This document shows, piece after piece, positions 54,359-63,586 of a DNA stretch of 64,000 nucleotides. Position 1 is the first letter of the stretch, and the number at the start of each line of letters is the position of its first letter. The position numbers and the translations under genes were made by a program. The notes below the pieces were generated by a model, which saw nothing but the letters and a program-made list of their open reading frames with translations, had not been told where the DNA came from and did not search any database. Origin of the DNA: Streptomyces sp. WP-1 (GTDB lineage: Bacteria > Actinomycetota > Actinomycetes > Streptomycetales > Streptomycetaceae); contig NZ_CP123923.1 in assembly GCF_030450125.1 (NCBI RefSeq), positions 5,828,001 to 5,892,000 on the forward strand. The letters run 5' to 3'.

Positions 54359-54757
54359 TCATCCCTTCGGCTGAACCAGCTGCACCAGGTTGCCGCACGT
54401 GTCGTCGAAGACCGCCGCCAGCACCGGCCCCTGCTCCCGCGGACCGTGGGGGAAGCGGACACCCAGGCCGCGCAGGCGCCGGTGCTCGGCGGCTAGGTCG
54501 TCCACCGAGAAGACGATGCAGGGGATGCCCGCCTCGTACAGCGCGCGGCGGTAGGACTCCGCGATGGGGCCCTCGCCGGGTTCCAGCAGGAGCTGGAGGT
54601 CAGGCTGGGCGCCCCCGGGCGCGCCGACGGTGACGAAGAGGACGCCGTCCCCGAGATCCATGCGGGTGCGCGTCTCGAAGCCGAGGACCTCCGTGTAGAA
54701 GGCGTGCGCCCGCACCACGTCGTCCACGTACACCCCGGTCATCGCGACCTTGATCAC
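54359..54757 (-). CDS. VOC (glyoxalase/bleomycin resistance) superfamily protein
   Basis: 132-aa protein of two beta-alpha-beta-beta-beta units. Landmarks: [24 protein letters not shown] at the start and [14 protein letters not shown] at the end, with acidic metal-ligand positions. Family roles include dioxygenases, isomerases and antibiotic-binding proteins; the substrate is not predictable here. GTG 54757 has GGGAGG eight bases upstream. It is convergent with the MFS gene and 16 bp after the next gene on its strand. Confidence 0.88.
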   Translation of the reverse strand: MIKVAMTGVYVDDVVRAHAFYTEVLGFETRTRMDLGDGVLFVTVGAPGGAQPDLQLLLEPGEGPIAESYRRALYEAGIPCIVFSVDDLAAEHRRLRGLGVRFPHGPREQGPVLAAVFDDTCGNLVQLVQPKG

Positions 54758-54773
54758 GGGCGGGCCTCCCCGG

Positions 54774-55409
54774 TCAGAAGCCCAGCTGCTTGGAGGAGTG
54801 CAGCCTGTCGATCGCGTCCGCCTCGCCCTCCAGCTCCACCCGCGCCGCCCGGTCCCGGCCGAACGCGAACAGCAGCAGCTCGGACGGCTCCCCGGTCGCC
54901 GTGACCACCGGTGCGCCCTTGTGCGCCACCACGGTCTGCCCGTCGGGCCGGCGCAGCACCAGACCCGTCGGCACCCCGCGCCCCAGCAGCCGCGCCGTAC
55001 GCTCCAGGCGCGACCACAGCGCGTCCTGGAACACCGGGTCCAGCTCCCGCGCGCTCCAGTCCCGCTGCGCCCGGCGCACGTCCTCGGTGTGCACGTAGAA
55101 CTCCACCGTGTTCGCGGCCTCGTCCACCTGCTTGACCTGGAACGGCGAGAACCGCGGCGGACCCGTGCGGATCAGCTGGATCAGCTCCTCGTACGGCTTC
55201 GCGGTGTACTCCGCCATCACCTTCTCCAGGCGTGGGGCGAGCCGCTTGATCAGCGCGCCCCCGGCCGCGTCCGGGCGGCGCTCGCGCACGATCACATGCG
55301 CGGCCAGATCCCGGGTCCGCCAGCCCTCGCACAGAGTCGGCGCGTCCGGGCCCACGGTTTCCAAGAGATCGGCGAACAGGAGCCGTTCACGCTTGGCGAA
55401 GGTCGACAT
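54774..55409 (-). CDS. TIGR03085 family metal-binding protein (DinB-like)
   Basis: 211-aa actinobacterial protein of the TIGR03085 group, related to the mycothiol-dependent maleylpyruvate isomerase / DinB_2 four-helix bundles. Visible features are [23 protein letters not shown] with a His in the metal-site position, and [17 protein letters not shown] with further His/Glu ligands. Function unproved; mycothiol-dependent chemistry is a guess from fold. ATG 55409 fits a leaderless mRNA (TAGGCT six bases upstream). Confidence 0.85.
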   Translation of the reverse strand: MSTFAKRERLLFADLLETVGPDAPTLCEGWRTRDLAAHVIVRERRPDAAGGALIKRLAPRLEKVMAEYTAKPYEELIQLIRTGPPRFSPFQVKQVDEAANTVEFYVHTEDVRRAQRDWSARELDPVFQDALWSRLERTARLLGRGVPTGLVLRRPDGQTVVAHKGAPVVTATGEPSELLLFAFGRDRAARVELEGEADAIDRLHSSKQLGF

Positions 55410-55415
55410 GGGGTC

Positions 55416-55421
55416 AGCCTA
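55416..55421 (-). promoter_or_regulatory. Leaderless-type -10 box for TIGR03085 gene
   Basis: TAGGCT on the minus strand lies six bases before ATG 55409. The hexamer is the same as that before trpM and the LON gene. Confidence 0.5.
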
Positions 55422-55478
55422 CGGCCAGCCACCGGTCCGCGCAGTGGACACCCGCCCGATGTTGTCAGTGGCGCGCGG

Positions 55479-55484
55479 CACAAT
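55479..55484 (+). promoter_or_regulatory. Leaderless-type -10 box for hisI
   Basis: CACAAT lies seven bases before ATG 55492, with no Shine-Dalgarno. An upstream TTGTCA (55462) is too close to be its -35. Confidence 0.4.
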
Positions 55485-55491
55485 GGCACCC

Positions 55492-55890
55492 ATGACCAGT
55501 ACGCCCGGCACCCCCCGGCCCAGCAGCCTCGATCCGGAGATCGCCGCCCGGCTCAAGCGCAGCGCCGACGGCCTCCTGCCCGCCATCGCCCAGCAGCACG
55601 ACACCGGAGAGGTGCTCATGCTCGGCTGGATGGACGACGAGGCGCTGCACCGGACCCTGACCACCGGCCGCTGCACCTACTGGTCGCGCAGCCGCCAGGA
55701 GTACTGGGTCAAGGGCGACACCTCCGGGCACGTCCAGTGGGTGAAGTCGGTCGCGCTGGACTGCGACGCCGACACCGTGCTGGTCCAGGTCGACCAGGAG
55801 GGCGCCGCCTGCCACACCGGCGCGCGCACCTGCTTCGACGAGGACGTGCTGCTCAAGGACGCCGGCCTCCCGTCCGGCGCGGACCAGTGA
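55492..55890 (+). CDS. hisI: Phosphoribosyl-AMP cyclohydrolase HisI
   Basis: 132-aa zinc enzyme opening the adenine ring of PR-AMP, third step of histidine synthesis. Features are [36 protein letters not shown] and the metal site in [22 protein letters not shown] with CHTGARTCF. It is monofunctional, without a HisE part. It is split from the main his operon by four unrelated genes and is followed by trpE, with the stop 11 bp before the trpE ATG. Confidence 0.96.
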   Translation: MTSTPGTPRPSSLDPEIAARLKRSADGLLPAIAQQHDTGEVLMLGWMDDEALHRTLTTGRCTYWSRSRQEYWVKGDTSGHVQWVKSVALDCDADTVLVQVDQEGAACHTGARTCFDEDVLLKDAGLPSGADQ

Positions 55891-55901
55891 GGCCCGCCGC
55901 C

Positions 55902-57395
55902 ATGGACCTGGAGACCTTCCGCAAGCTCGCCGCCGACCGGCGTGTCATCCCGGTCACCCGCAAGCTGCTCGCCGACGGCGACACCCCGGTGGCCCTCTAC
56001 CGCAAGCTGGCCGGGGAACGCCCGGGCACCTTCCTGCTGGAGTCCGCGGAGAACGGCCGCTCCTGGTCGCGCTACTCCTTCGTGGGCGTGCGCAGCTCCG
56101 CCACCCTCACCGCCCGTGACGGCGCGGCCCACTGGCTCGGCACCCCGCCGGCCGGCGTCCCCGTCGACGGCGACCCCCTCAAGGCCCTGCGCGCCACCCT
56201 CCAGGCCCTGCACACCCCGCACACCGAGGGTCTGCCCCCCTTCACCGGCGGCATGGTCGGCTACCTCGGCTACGACATCGTGCGCCGCCTGGAGAAGATC
56301 GGCCCCGGCGAGCGCGACGACCTGAAGCTGCCCGAGCTGACCATGCTCCTGACCAGCGACCTCGCCGTCATGGACCACTGGGAGGGCTCGGTCCTGCTGA
56401 TCGCCAACGCGATCAACCACAACGACCTGGACACCGGCGTGGACGAGGCGTACCACGACGCGGTGGCCCGCCTCGACGCCATGGAGGCCGACCTCACCCG
56501 CGCCGTGGCCCAGCCCCCGGCCGTGCTGCCGCCCTCCGAACTGCCCGAGTACACCGCGCTGTGGGGCGGCCCCGACTTCCGGCGTGCCGTGGAGGACGTC
56601 AAGGAGCGCATCCGCGCGGGCGAGGCCTTCCAGGTCGTCCCCTCCCAGCGCTTCGAGACGCCGTGCACGGCCAGCGCCCTGGACGTCTACCGGGTGCTGC
56701 GGGCCACCAACCCCTCGCCGTACATGTACCTGTTCCGGTTCCCCCACGAGGACGGCGGCGCGTTCGACGTCGTCGGCTCGTCCCCCGAGGCCCTGGTCAA
56801 GGTCGAGGACGGGCGGGCCATGGTGCACCCCATCGCCGGCACCCGGCACCGCGGCGCCACCCCGCGGGAGGACCAGGCACTCGCCGAGGAACTGCTCGCC
56901 GACCCCAAGGAGCGCGCCGAGCACCTCATGCTGGTCGACCTCGGGCGCAACGACCTCGGACGGGTCTGCGAGCCCGGCTCCGTCGAGGTCGTCGACTTCA
57001 TGTCCGTCGAGCGCTACTCGCACGTGATGCACATCGTCTCCACCGTCACCGGACGGGTCGCCGGCGGCCGCACCGCCTTCGACGTGCTCACCGCCTGCTT
57101 CCCGGCCGGCACCCTCTCCGGCGCCCCCAAGCCCCGGGCGATGCAGATCATCGACGAACTCGAACCCTCCCGGCGCGGTCTGTACGGCGGCTGCGTCGGC
57201 TACCTCGACTTCGCGGGCGACTCCGACACCGCGATCGCCATCCGTACCGCCCTGCTGCGCGACGGCACGGCGTATGTGCAGGCCGGGGCGGGCATCGTCG
57301 CCGACTCCGACCCGGTCGCCGAGGACCAGGAGTGCCGCAACAAGGCCGCGGCGGTGCTGCGCGCGGTGCACACGGCCAACCGGCTCGGCGCATAG
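55902..57395 (+). CDS. trpE: Anthranilate synthase component I TrpE
   Basis: 497-aa chorismate-using enzyme that forms anthranilate with ammonia from a TrpG glutaminase. Feedback-site segment [16 protein letters not shown] (the LLES motif for tryptophan binding) is near the N-terminus; the catalytic half carries [45 protein letters not shown] and [22 protein letters not shown] 55902 has TGAGG nine bases upstream; GTG 55887, which overlaps the hisI stop, is possible. No trpG lies beside it. Confidence 0.96.
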   Translation: MDLETFRKLAADRRVIPVTRKLLADGDTPVALYRKLAGERPGTFLLESAENGRSWSRYSFVGVRSSATLTARDGAAHWLGTPPAGVPVDGDPLKALRATLQALHTPHTEGLPPFTGGMVGYLGYDIVRRLEKIGPGERDDLKLPELTMLLTSDLAVMDHWEGSVLLIANAINHNDLDTGVDEAYHDAVARLDAMEADLTRAVAQPPAVLPPSELPEYTALWGGPDFRRAVEDVKERIRAGEAFQVVPSQRFETPCTASALDVYRVLRATNPSPYMYLFRFPHEDGGAFDVVGSSPEALVKVEDGRAMVHPIAGTRHRGATPREDQALAEELLADPKERAEHLMLVDLGRNDLGRVCEPGSVEVVDFMSVERYSHVMHIVSTVTGRVAGGRTAFDVLTACFPAGTLSGAPKPRAMQIIDELEPSRRGLYGGCVGYLDFAGDSDTAIAIRTALLRDGTAYVQAGAGIVADSDPVAEDQECRNKAAAVLRAVHTANRLGA

Positions 57396-57409
57396 GGCGC
57401 GTCTCACGG

Positions 57410-57437
57410 AACCCCGGGTGACGGTTCGCCCGGGGTT
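57410..57437 (+). terminator. Terminator after trpE
   Basis: AACCCCGGGTG (57410-57420) pairs with CGCCCGGGGTT (57427-57437), with one T-G pair and loop ACGGTT. The stem lies just ahead of the next promoter. Confidence 0.75.
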
Positions 57438-57442
57438 CAGGC

Positions 57443-57448
57443 GATAGT
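57443..57448 (+). promoter_or_regulatory. Leaderless-type -10 box for TIGR02234 gene
   Basis: GATAGT lies seven bases before GTG 57456; TGACGG at 57419 is a possible -35 with an 18-base spacer. Confidence 0.5.
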
Positions 57449-57455
57449 GGAGTAC

Positions 57456-58085
57456 GTGACTGCCGTTCCTCACCCCCGATCCGAAGCCGCCGCGCCCGCC
57501 CGGTCCGGCCGCCGCAGCCTCGCCGTGGCCCTCCTGTCCGGCGCGCTCGGCGCGGCCGTGGCGCTGCTCGCCAGCCGGCAGCGCTGGGCGGAGGGCACCG
57601 CGTCGGTGGCCGGCGGCGCGTTCCCGCTCACCGCGAAGGGCAGCGATGTCACGGGCGTGCCCGCGGCCCTCGCCATAGTGGGTCTCGCCGCGCTCGTCGC
57701 CGTCTTCGCCGTCCGCCGGGCCGGCCGCTTCCTCGTCGCCGGGCTGCTCGCGCTGTCCGGCGCGGGCATCGTCGCCGCCGCCCTGGTCTCCGCCACCGAC
57801 AACAGCGCGCTGGACGAGAAGGCCGCCCAGGCCAGCGGCGACACCACCGCCACGGTCGCGGCGCTGAGCCACACCGGCTGGCCGTACGTGGCGGCCGTCG
57901 GCGGACTGCTGATCCTGCTCGCGGGTCTGCTCGCGCTGCGCTTCGGCAGCGGCTGGCCCGCCATGTCCGGGCGCTACGAGCGCGGCACCGACCGCCCCCG
58001 CAAGGCGGCCAGGCCGGTCGATCCGGAGCGGCCCGAGGAGATCTGGAAGGCCCTGGACCGGGGCGAGGACCCCACCGGCGCCTGA
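57456..58085 (+). CDS. Trp-region conserved membrane protein (TIGR02234 family)
   Basis: 209-aa membrane protein with four hydrophobic segments (about 20-37, 65-82, 90-110 and 145-165) and a charged C-terminus ending DPERPEEIWKALDRGEDPTGA. Members of TIGR02234 are found next to trp genes throughout actinobacteria, and their role is unknown. The opening ALLSGALGAAVALLASRQRWAE and KGSDVTGVPAALAIVGLAAL match my memory of the family. GTG 57456 is chosen from the leaderless promoter; GTG 57447 is three codons earlier. Confidence 0.85.
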   Translation: MTAVPHPRSEAAAPARSGRRSLAVALLSGALGAAVALLASRQRWAEGTASVAGGAFPLTAKGSDVTGVPAALAIVGLAALVAVFAVRRAGRFLVAGLLALSGAGIVAAALVSATDNSALDEKAAQASGDTTATVAALSHTGWPYVAAVGGLLILLAGLLALRFGSGWPAMSGRYERGTDRPRKAARPVDPERPEEIWKALDRGEDPTGA

Positions 58086-58201
58086 CCCCGCGCGGATGTG
58101 GCGAACCAGACGCCACCCCCGCGTCCGGCGCGTGTGCGCGTACGGGACAATGGACGGCGAGCGTCCGGCTCGGACAGTGACGGGCGGGCTCGGAGCCGTA
58201 C

Positions 58202-58232
58202 GACACGTACGTCGCTCTTCTGGGACACGTAC
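58202..58232. promoter_or_regulatory. GACACGTAC direct repeat before HGxxPAAW gene
   Basis: GACACGTAC occurs at 58202-58210 and 58224-58232, exactly 22 bp apart (about two helical turns), ending 21 bp before the ATG. The spacing suits a regulator bound to one face of the helix (inference). Confidence 0.45.
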
Positions 58233-58253
58233 ACAGCAACGAGGAGCACAGAC

Positions 58254-58514
58254 ATGGCGGGCAGCAGCCACGGCCACGGTCACACCCCGGCCGCCTGGAC
58301 CGGCGTCATCATTTCCTTCGTCGGCTTCCTGGTCGCCGGCGCCTTCATGGTGATGGCCGACCCCATCGGCTTCTGGGTCGGCATGGCCCTCATCATCGGC
58401 GGCGCGATCGTCGGCGGCATCATGAAGGCCATGGGCCTCGGCGACAGCCAGAAGCCCCTCGCGATGGTCGGCGCCCCCATCGCCGCGCGCGAGCCCGTCG
58501 CGGTGGAGAGCTGA
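58254..58514 (+). CDS. HGxxPAAW family small membrane protein
   Basis: 86-aa protein with the motif HGHTPAAW near the N-terminus that names the family, followed by two hydrophobic segments (about 16-37 and 42-60). HGxxPAAW proteins are small actinobacterial membrane proteins often beside trp genes; function unknown. ATG 58254 follows GAGGAG; the upstream in-frame sequence (back to 58098) is promoter DNA. It probably has its own promoter after the GACACGTAC repeats. Confidence 0.88.
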   Translation: MAGSSHGHGHTPAAWTGVIISFVGFLVAGAFMVMADPIGFWVGMALIIGGAIVGGIMKAMGLGDSQKPLAMVGAPIAAREPVAVES

Positions 58515-58541
58515 GCGGCCGAGCACGGCACCTCTTCGTGG

Positions 58542-58580
58542 AGGGCGGCCCGGGTGTCCCTGACGGACCCGGGCCGCCCT
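58542..58580 (+). terminator. Terminator after HGxxPAAW gene
   Basis: AGGGCGGCCCGGGT (58542-58555) pairs perfectly with ACCCGGGCCGCCCT (58567-58580). Confidence 0.75.
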
Positions 58581-58639
58581 TCCGCGTCCGCCGGGGCCCC
58601 GCCGCGACCGCACCCCGCGCGCACGGCCGCCGCGTCGGC

Positions 58640-58645
58640 GAGAAT
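58640..58645 (+). promoter_or_regulatory. Leaderless-type -10 box for DUF2752 gene
   Basis: GAGAAT lies seven bases before GTG 58653. An in-frame ATG (58644) overlaps the box. Confidence 0.4.
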
Positions 58646-58652
58646 GCCTGAC

Positions 58653-59189
58653 GTGACCGCCGCCGACCGACCGGCCCCGCCCGCCGCGTCCTTCCCCGCC
58701 ACCCGCACCGGCCTCGGGCCGCCCGCCCCGGTGCCGTTCTCGTCGCCGGACGCCCGCCCCTGGTCCGCACCCCCTGCCGCCGCTCCGCCGGCCCCCCGGT
58801 GGCGGCGTCTCGCCACCCCCGCCGGTGCGCTCTCGGCCGTCGCCGGTGCCTTCGCCTATGTCGGGACCGTCGACCCGAACCACCCCGGCCACTACCCGGT
58901 CTGCCCCCTCTACCGGTTCACCGGCCTGTACTGCCCCGGCTGCGGCGGGCTGCGCAGCGCGCACGCGTTCGTGCACGGCGACCTGACGGCGGCGCTGCAC
59001 GACAACGCGCCCGCCGTGGCCGGCTACTTCCTCTTCGCGGCGCTGTGGGCGGTCTGGGTCGTACGGGCGTGGCGCGGCCGTCCCGCACGGCTCGCGCCGG
59101 GCAACGCCCAGATGTGGGCCATCGGCGCGCTGCTGCTGGTGTTCACCGTGGTCCGCAATCTGCCGTCCGGCGCCTGGCTGCACCCCTGA
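58653..59189 (+). CDS. DUF2752 domain membrane protein
   Basis: 178-aa protein. A Pro/Ala-rich N-terminus (about 1-50) precedes a hydrophobic segment, then the DUF2752 hallmark CPLYRFTGLYCPGCGGLRSAHAFVHGD with its CPGCG motif, then two more hydrophobic segments. The Cys-rich loop may bind metal or form a disulfide (inference). Function unknown. It lies 144 bp before trpC, the third small membrane protein in a row between trpE and trpC. Confidence 0.88.
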   Translation: MTAADRPAPPAASFPATRTGLGPPAPVPFSSPDARPWSAPPAAAPPAPRWRRLATPAGALSAVAGAFAYVGTVDPNHPGHYPVCPLYRFTGLYCPGCGGLRSAHAFVHGDLTAALHDNAPAVAGYFLFAALWAVWVVRAWRGRPARLAPGNAQMWAIGALLLVFTVVRNLPSGAWLHP

Positions 59190-59288
59190 CCAGCGGCGTC
59201 GACGTCCAAGGAGTGAAACCGGCGTCCACCGGATGCGAGGCCGGGGCCCCGCTCCGGATACCATCGAGTGACCAAGGGTTTTCACAAC

Positions 59289-59306
59289 CTGAAGGAACTG
59301 AAGGAA
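59289..59306 (+). repeat. CTGAAGGAA tandem duplication in the trpC leader
   Basis: Two adjacent copies of CTGAAGGAA (59289-59297, 59298-59306) lie 28 bp before the trpC start and upstream of the real ribosome-binding sequence AAAGGGGG. Each contains an AAGGA core. No Trp-rich leader peptide is seen. Confidence 0.5.
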
Positions 59307-59333
59307 CCAACCGTCTGAAAGGGGGCCGCTCGC

Positions 59334-60143
59334 GTGAGTGTGCTCGACGAGATCATCGACGGAGTCCGTGCCGACCTCGCGGAGCGGCAGGCACGCGTCA
59401 GCCTCGACGAGCTCAAGGAGCGCGCGGCCAAAGCACCCGCCGCCAAGGACGGGGTGGCCGCGCTCAAGGGCGACGGCGTCAAGGTGATCTGCGAGGTCAA
59501 GCGCTCCAGCCCCTCCAAGGGCGCGCTGGCCGCGATCGCCGACCCGGCGGGCCTTGCCGCCGACTACGAGGCGGGCGGCGCGGCCGTCATCTCCGTCCTC
59601 ACCGAACAGCGCCGCTTCGGCGGTTCCCTCGCCGACCTGGAGGCCGTCCGCGCCCGCGTGGACATCCCGGTGCTGCGCAAGGACTTCATCGTCACCTCGT
59701 ACCAGCTGTGGGAGGCCCGCGCGTACGGCGCCGACCTCGTCCTGCTGATCGTGGCCGCCCTGGAGCAGCCCGCCCTGGAGTCCCTGATCGAGCGCGCCGT
59801 CTCCATCGGCCTCACCCCGCTGGTCGAGGTGCACGACGAGGACGAGGTCGAGCGCGCCGTGGCCGCGGGGGCCCGGATCATCGGTGTCAACGCGCGCGAC
59901 CTCAAGACCCTGGAGGTGGACCGCGGCACCTTCGAGCGGGTCGCCCCGGAGGTGCCCGAGGGCATCGTCAAGGTCGCCGAGTCCGGCGTGCGCGGCCCGC
60001 ACGACCTGATCGCCTACGCCAACGCCGGCGCCGACGCCGTCCTGGTGGGCGAGTCCCTGGTCACCGGCCGCGACCCGAGGACCGCCGTCTCCGACATGGT
60101 CGCCGCCGGCGAGCACCCCGCGCTGCGGCACGGCCGCGACTGA
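59334..60143 (+). CDS. trpC: Indole-3-glycerol phosphate synthase TrpC
   Basis: 269-aa TIM-barrel enzyme that cyclises CdRP to indole-3-glycerol phosphate. Signature segments are [57 protein letters not shown] and [12 protein letters not shown]. It is monofunctional, with no TrpF domain, consistent with PriA supplying that step. GTG 59334 follows AAAGGGGG. First gene of the trpC-trpM-trpB-trpA group. Confidence 0.97.
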   Translation: MSVLDEIIDGVRADLAERQARVSLDELKERAAKAPAAKDGVAALKGDGVKVICEVKRSSPSKGALAAIADPAGLAADYEAGGAAVISVLTEQRRFGGSLADLEAVRARVDIPVLRKDFIVTSYQLWEARAYGADLVLLIVAALEQPALESLIERAVSIGLTPLVEVHDEDEVERAVAAGARIIGVNARDLKTLEVDRGTFERVAPEVPEGIVKVAESGVRGPHDLIAYANAGADAVLVGESLVTGRDPRTAVSDMVAAGEHPALRHGRD

Positions 60144-60151
60144 GCTCCCGC

Positions 60152-60157
60152 TAGGCT
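60152..60157 (+). promoter_or_regulatory. Leaderless-type -10 box for trpM
   Basis: TAGGCT lies seven bases before ATG 60165. This suggests trpM can be transcribed separately from trpC; no clear -35 is visible. Confidence 0.45.
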
Positions 60158-60164
60158 GACCCCG

Positions 60165-60389
60165 ATGACTGCGACCATGACGACCGCGGACCGCTACGCG
60201 CGCCTCGCCCGCGGCTGCCGCCCCCGCGGCTGCCGCGCACCCGCGCGCCGCGTCCACGGCCGCCGGGTCCGCTACGTCATCGGCGACGAACCGGGGCAGG
60301 TCAACGGCATGCGATGGCACCGGCCGACCTTCAGGGGCGCGGGGCAGAGTCGAATGCGGCTCCGTCGCGTGAGCGCGACGAGTCACTGA
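60165..60389 (+). CDS. trpM: Tryptophan biosynthesis modulator TrpM (TrpX)
   Basis: 74-aa basic protein in the place of the small gene of the S. coelicolor trpCXBA operon, later called trpM and reported to modulate tryptophan synthesis and differentiation. Core residues 10-55 (RYARLARGCRPRGCRAPARR and VIGDEPGQVNGMRW) look conserved in style; from F56 onward the codons lie inside a dispersed intergenic repeat. The identification is by position, size and composition. ATG 60165 fits a leaderless start; ATG 60177 is an alternative. Confidence 0.75.
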   Translation: MTATMTTADRYARLARGCRPRGCRAPARRVHGRRVRYVIGDEPGQVNGMRWHRPTFRGAGQSRMRLRRVSATSH

Positions 60390-60400
60390 CGGCCCGCAGT
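60330..60400. repeat. Dispersed Streptomyces repeat overlapping the trpM 3' end
   Basis: TTCAGGGGCGCGGGG (60330-60344) matches 17360-17374 exactly, and continues with GCGGCTCCGTCGCGTG and a GTCGCG-TGAG-CGCGAC hairpin (60364-60379). From memory this is a longer variant of the same Streptomyces intergenic repeat. It encodes the last 19 residues of TrpM. Confidence 0.6.
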
Positions 60401-60466
60401 CGACAGACGACCTCCCGCCCCACGGCGAACAGTGTCTTTTCACCGCACTCACCGTGAGGTTTCCGC

Positions 60467-61746
<1,280 letters not shown>

Positions 61747-61750
<4 letters not shown>

Positions 61751-62565
61751 GCGGCAACATCGAGCTGTTGACGGACACCCTCGCCGCCGCGAAGGCCGAG
61801 GGCCGGGCCGCGCTCATCGCCTACCTCCCGGCCGGGTTCCCGACCGTGGACGGCGGCATCGAGGCGATCAAGAGCGTGTTCGACGGCGGCGCCGACGTGG
61901 TCGAGGTGGGCCTGCCGCACAGCGACCCGGTCCTGGACGGCCCGGTCATCCAGACCGCCGACGACATCGCCCTGCGCGGCGGCGTCAAGATCGCGGACGT
62001 GATGCGCACGGTGCGGGAGGCCCACGCGGCCACCGGCAAGCCCGTGCTCGTGATGACGTACTGGAACCCCATCGACCGCTACGGCGTCGAGCGGTTCACC
62101 GCCGAGCTGGCTGAGGCGGGCGGCGCGGGCTGCATCCTGCCCGACCTGCCGGTGCAGGAGTCCGCGCTGTGGCGGGAGCACGCCGACAAGCACGGCCTCG
62201 CCACCGTCTTCGTGGTGGCGCCGAGCAGCAAGGACGCGCGGCTCGCCGAGATCACCTCGGTGGGCAGCGGCTTCGTCTACGCCGCCTCGCTCATGGGCGT
62301 CACCGGCACCCGTGAGTCCGTCGGCGCGCAGGCCCAGGACCTGGTGCAGCGCACCCGGGTCACCCGCGCCGAGCTGCCCGTCTGCGTCGGCCTCGGCGTC
62401 TCCAACGCGGTCCAGGCGGCCGAGGTCGCCACCTTCGCCGACGGTGTGATCGTCGGCTCGGCCTTCGTCAAGCGGATGCTGGACGCCCCGGACCACGCGT
62501 CCGGCCTGGCGGCGGTGCGCGAGCTGGCCGGTGACCTGGCGAAGGGCGTGCGCGGCCAGGCGTGA
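61747..62565 (+). CDS. trpA: Tryptophan synthase alpha subunit TrpA
   Basis: 272-aa TIM barrel cleaving indole-3-glycerol phosphate to indole, which is channelled to TrpB. Catalytic E53 ([11 protein letters not shown]) and D64 (VLDGP) are in place, and [15 protein letters not shown] and [12 protein letters not shown] are the phosphate-loop regions. GTG 61747 overlaps the trpB stop by four bases, ensuring coupled translation of the two subunits. Last trp gene of the cluster. Confidence 0.97.
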
Positions 62566-62672
62566 CCCGGGGATCGTCGCGGGGTGACCGGCGCGTGCCG
62601 TCGCGGGGCGGTCGGCGCCTGCCGGTCGTCATGTATCGGGCATTCCGGTCACTCGAACGGGTGGACCTCGGG

Positions 62673-62699
62673 CCGGGGAGGCGCGCTGCGCCTCCCCGG
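62673..62699 (+). terminator. Terminator after trpA
   Basis: Perfect 12-bp inverted repeat CCGGGGAGGCGC (62673-62684) and GCGCCTCCCCGG (62688-62699) with loop GCT, followed by TTCGTTCT. It lies only 14 bp before the DsbA-like gene start. Confidence 0.82.
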
Positions 62700-62713
62700 T
62701 TCGTTCTGGGGGT

Positions 62714-63490
62714 GTGAGCGAGAAGAACCGTGACGGAAAGCGGACCGCCCGCCAGCGGCTGGCGGTCGAGCGCGAGAAGCAGAAGTCCGCGGAGAAGCGG
62801 CGCCGGTCGCTGATCGTGGGGGGCGGCGTCGTCTGCATCCTGGCCCTCGCGGCGGTGATCGGCGTGATCGCCGCGAACGCGGGCAAGAACAAGGCGAGCG
62901 GCGACGCGGGCCCGGTCGTGGCGCCCTCCGGCGCGCAGGGCAAGGACAGTCTCGCGATCCCGGTCGGCAAGGACGGCGCGAAGTCGACGCTCACCGTCTG
63001 GGAGGACTTCCGCTGCCCCGCCTGCCAGGCCTTCGAGGCGGCGTACCGGCCCACCCTCCATGAGCTGGTCGACGCGGGCAAGCTGCGCGTCGAGTACCAC
63101 CTGGTCCGGCTGATCGACGGCAATCTCGGCGGCACCGGCTCGCTGCGCGCGGCCAACGCGGCGGCATGCGCCCAGGACGCCGGGAAGTTCCGCGACTACC
63201 ACGACACGCTGTACTCGAACCAGCCCAAGGAGACCGACGACGCCTTCGCGAGCAACGCCAAGCTGATCACGCTGGCGGGCAAGGTCGGCGGCCTGGACTC
63301 ACCGGCGTTCCGGAAGTGTGTGGACGCGGGGACGCACGACAGCTGGGTGAACCGCTCGCAGAAGGCGTTCCAGGGCGGCGGCTTCACCGGCACGCCCACG
63401 GTGCTGCTCGGCGGCAAGAACATCTACCAGGACCAGTCGATGTCCCCGGCCAAGCTGAAGCAGATGGTGGAGTCGGCGGACCAGGGCTAG
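62714..63490 (+). CDS. Membrane-anchored DsbA-like thioredoxin-fold protein (paralogue)
   Basis: 258-aa protein with the same plan as the gene at 30663-31472: a basic N-terminus (VSEKNRDGKRTARQRLAVER), a membrane segment (about 32-54) and an extracytoplasmic thioredoxin fold with CPAC (C101, C104) in WEDFRCPACQAFE, and FTGTPTVLLGG with the cis-Pro. A disulfide exchange role outside the membrane is likely. The GTG at 62714 has only a GGGGG run directly ahead. It lies downstream of a terminator, so probably not in the trp mRNA. Confidence 0.88.
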   Translation: MSEKNRDGKRTARQRLAVEREKQKSAEKRRRSLIVGGGVVCILALAAVIGVIAANAGKNKASGDAGPVVAPSGAQGKDSLAIPVGKDGAKSTLTVWEDFRCPACQAFEAAYRPTLHELVDAGKLRVEYHLVRLIDGNLGGTGSLRAANAAACAQDAGKFRDYHDTLYSNQPKETDDAFASNAKLITLAGKVGGLDSPAFRKCVDAGTHDSWVNRSQKAFQGGGFTGTPTVLLGGKNIYQDQSMSPAKLKQMVESADQG

Positions 63491-63586
63491 CGGGCCCGGG
63501 GTGAGCGCATCCCATGTCCCTGTTATGGACCCGTAGCCAGGCGGCTTGGTGTCGCCGGGGCCCGGCACGGTAGCGTCGGACTTGCC

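Noticed and set aside
59190..59333. Tryptophan attenuator with leader peptide before trpC
   Set aside because: The short frames in the leader contain no Trp codons and no terminator with T run precedes trpC.
55677..60452. 1591-codon open frame on the minus strand across the hisI-trpC region
   Set aside because: It is a shadow of hisI, trpE and the following genes, caused by high GC. Translation is Gly/Ala/Arg/Val low complexity with no domain, and the opposite strand carries clear family motifs.
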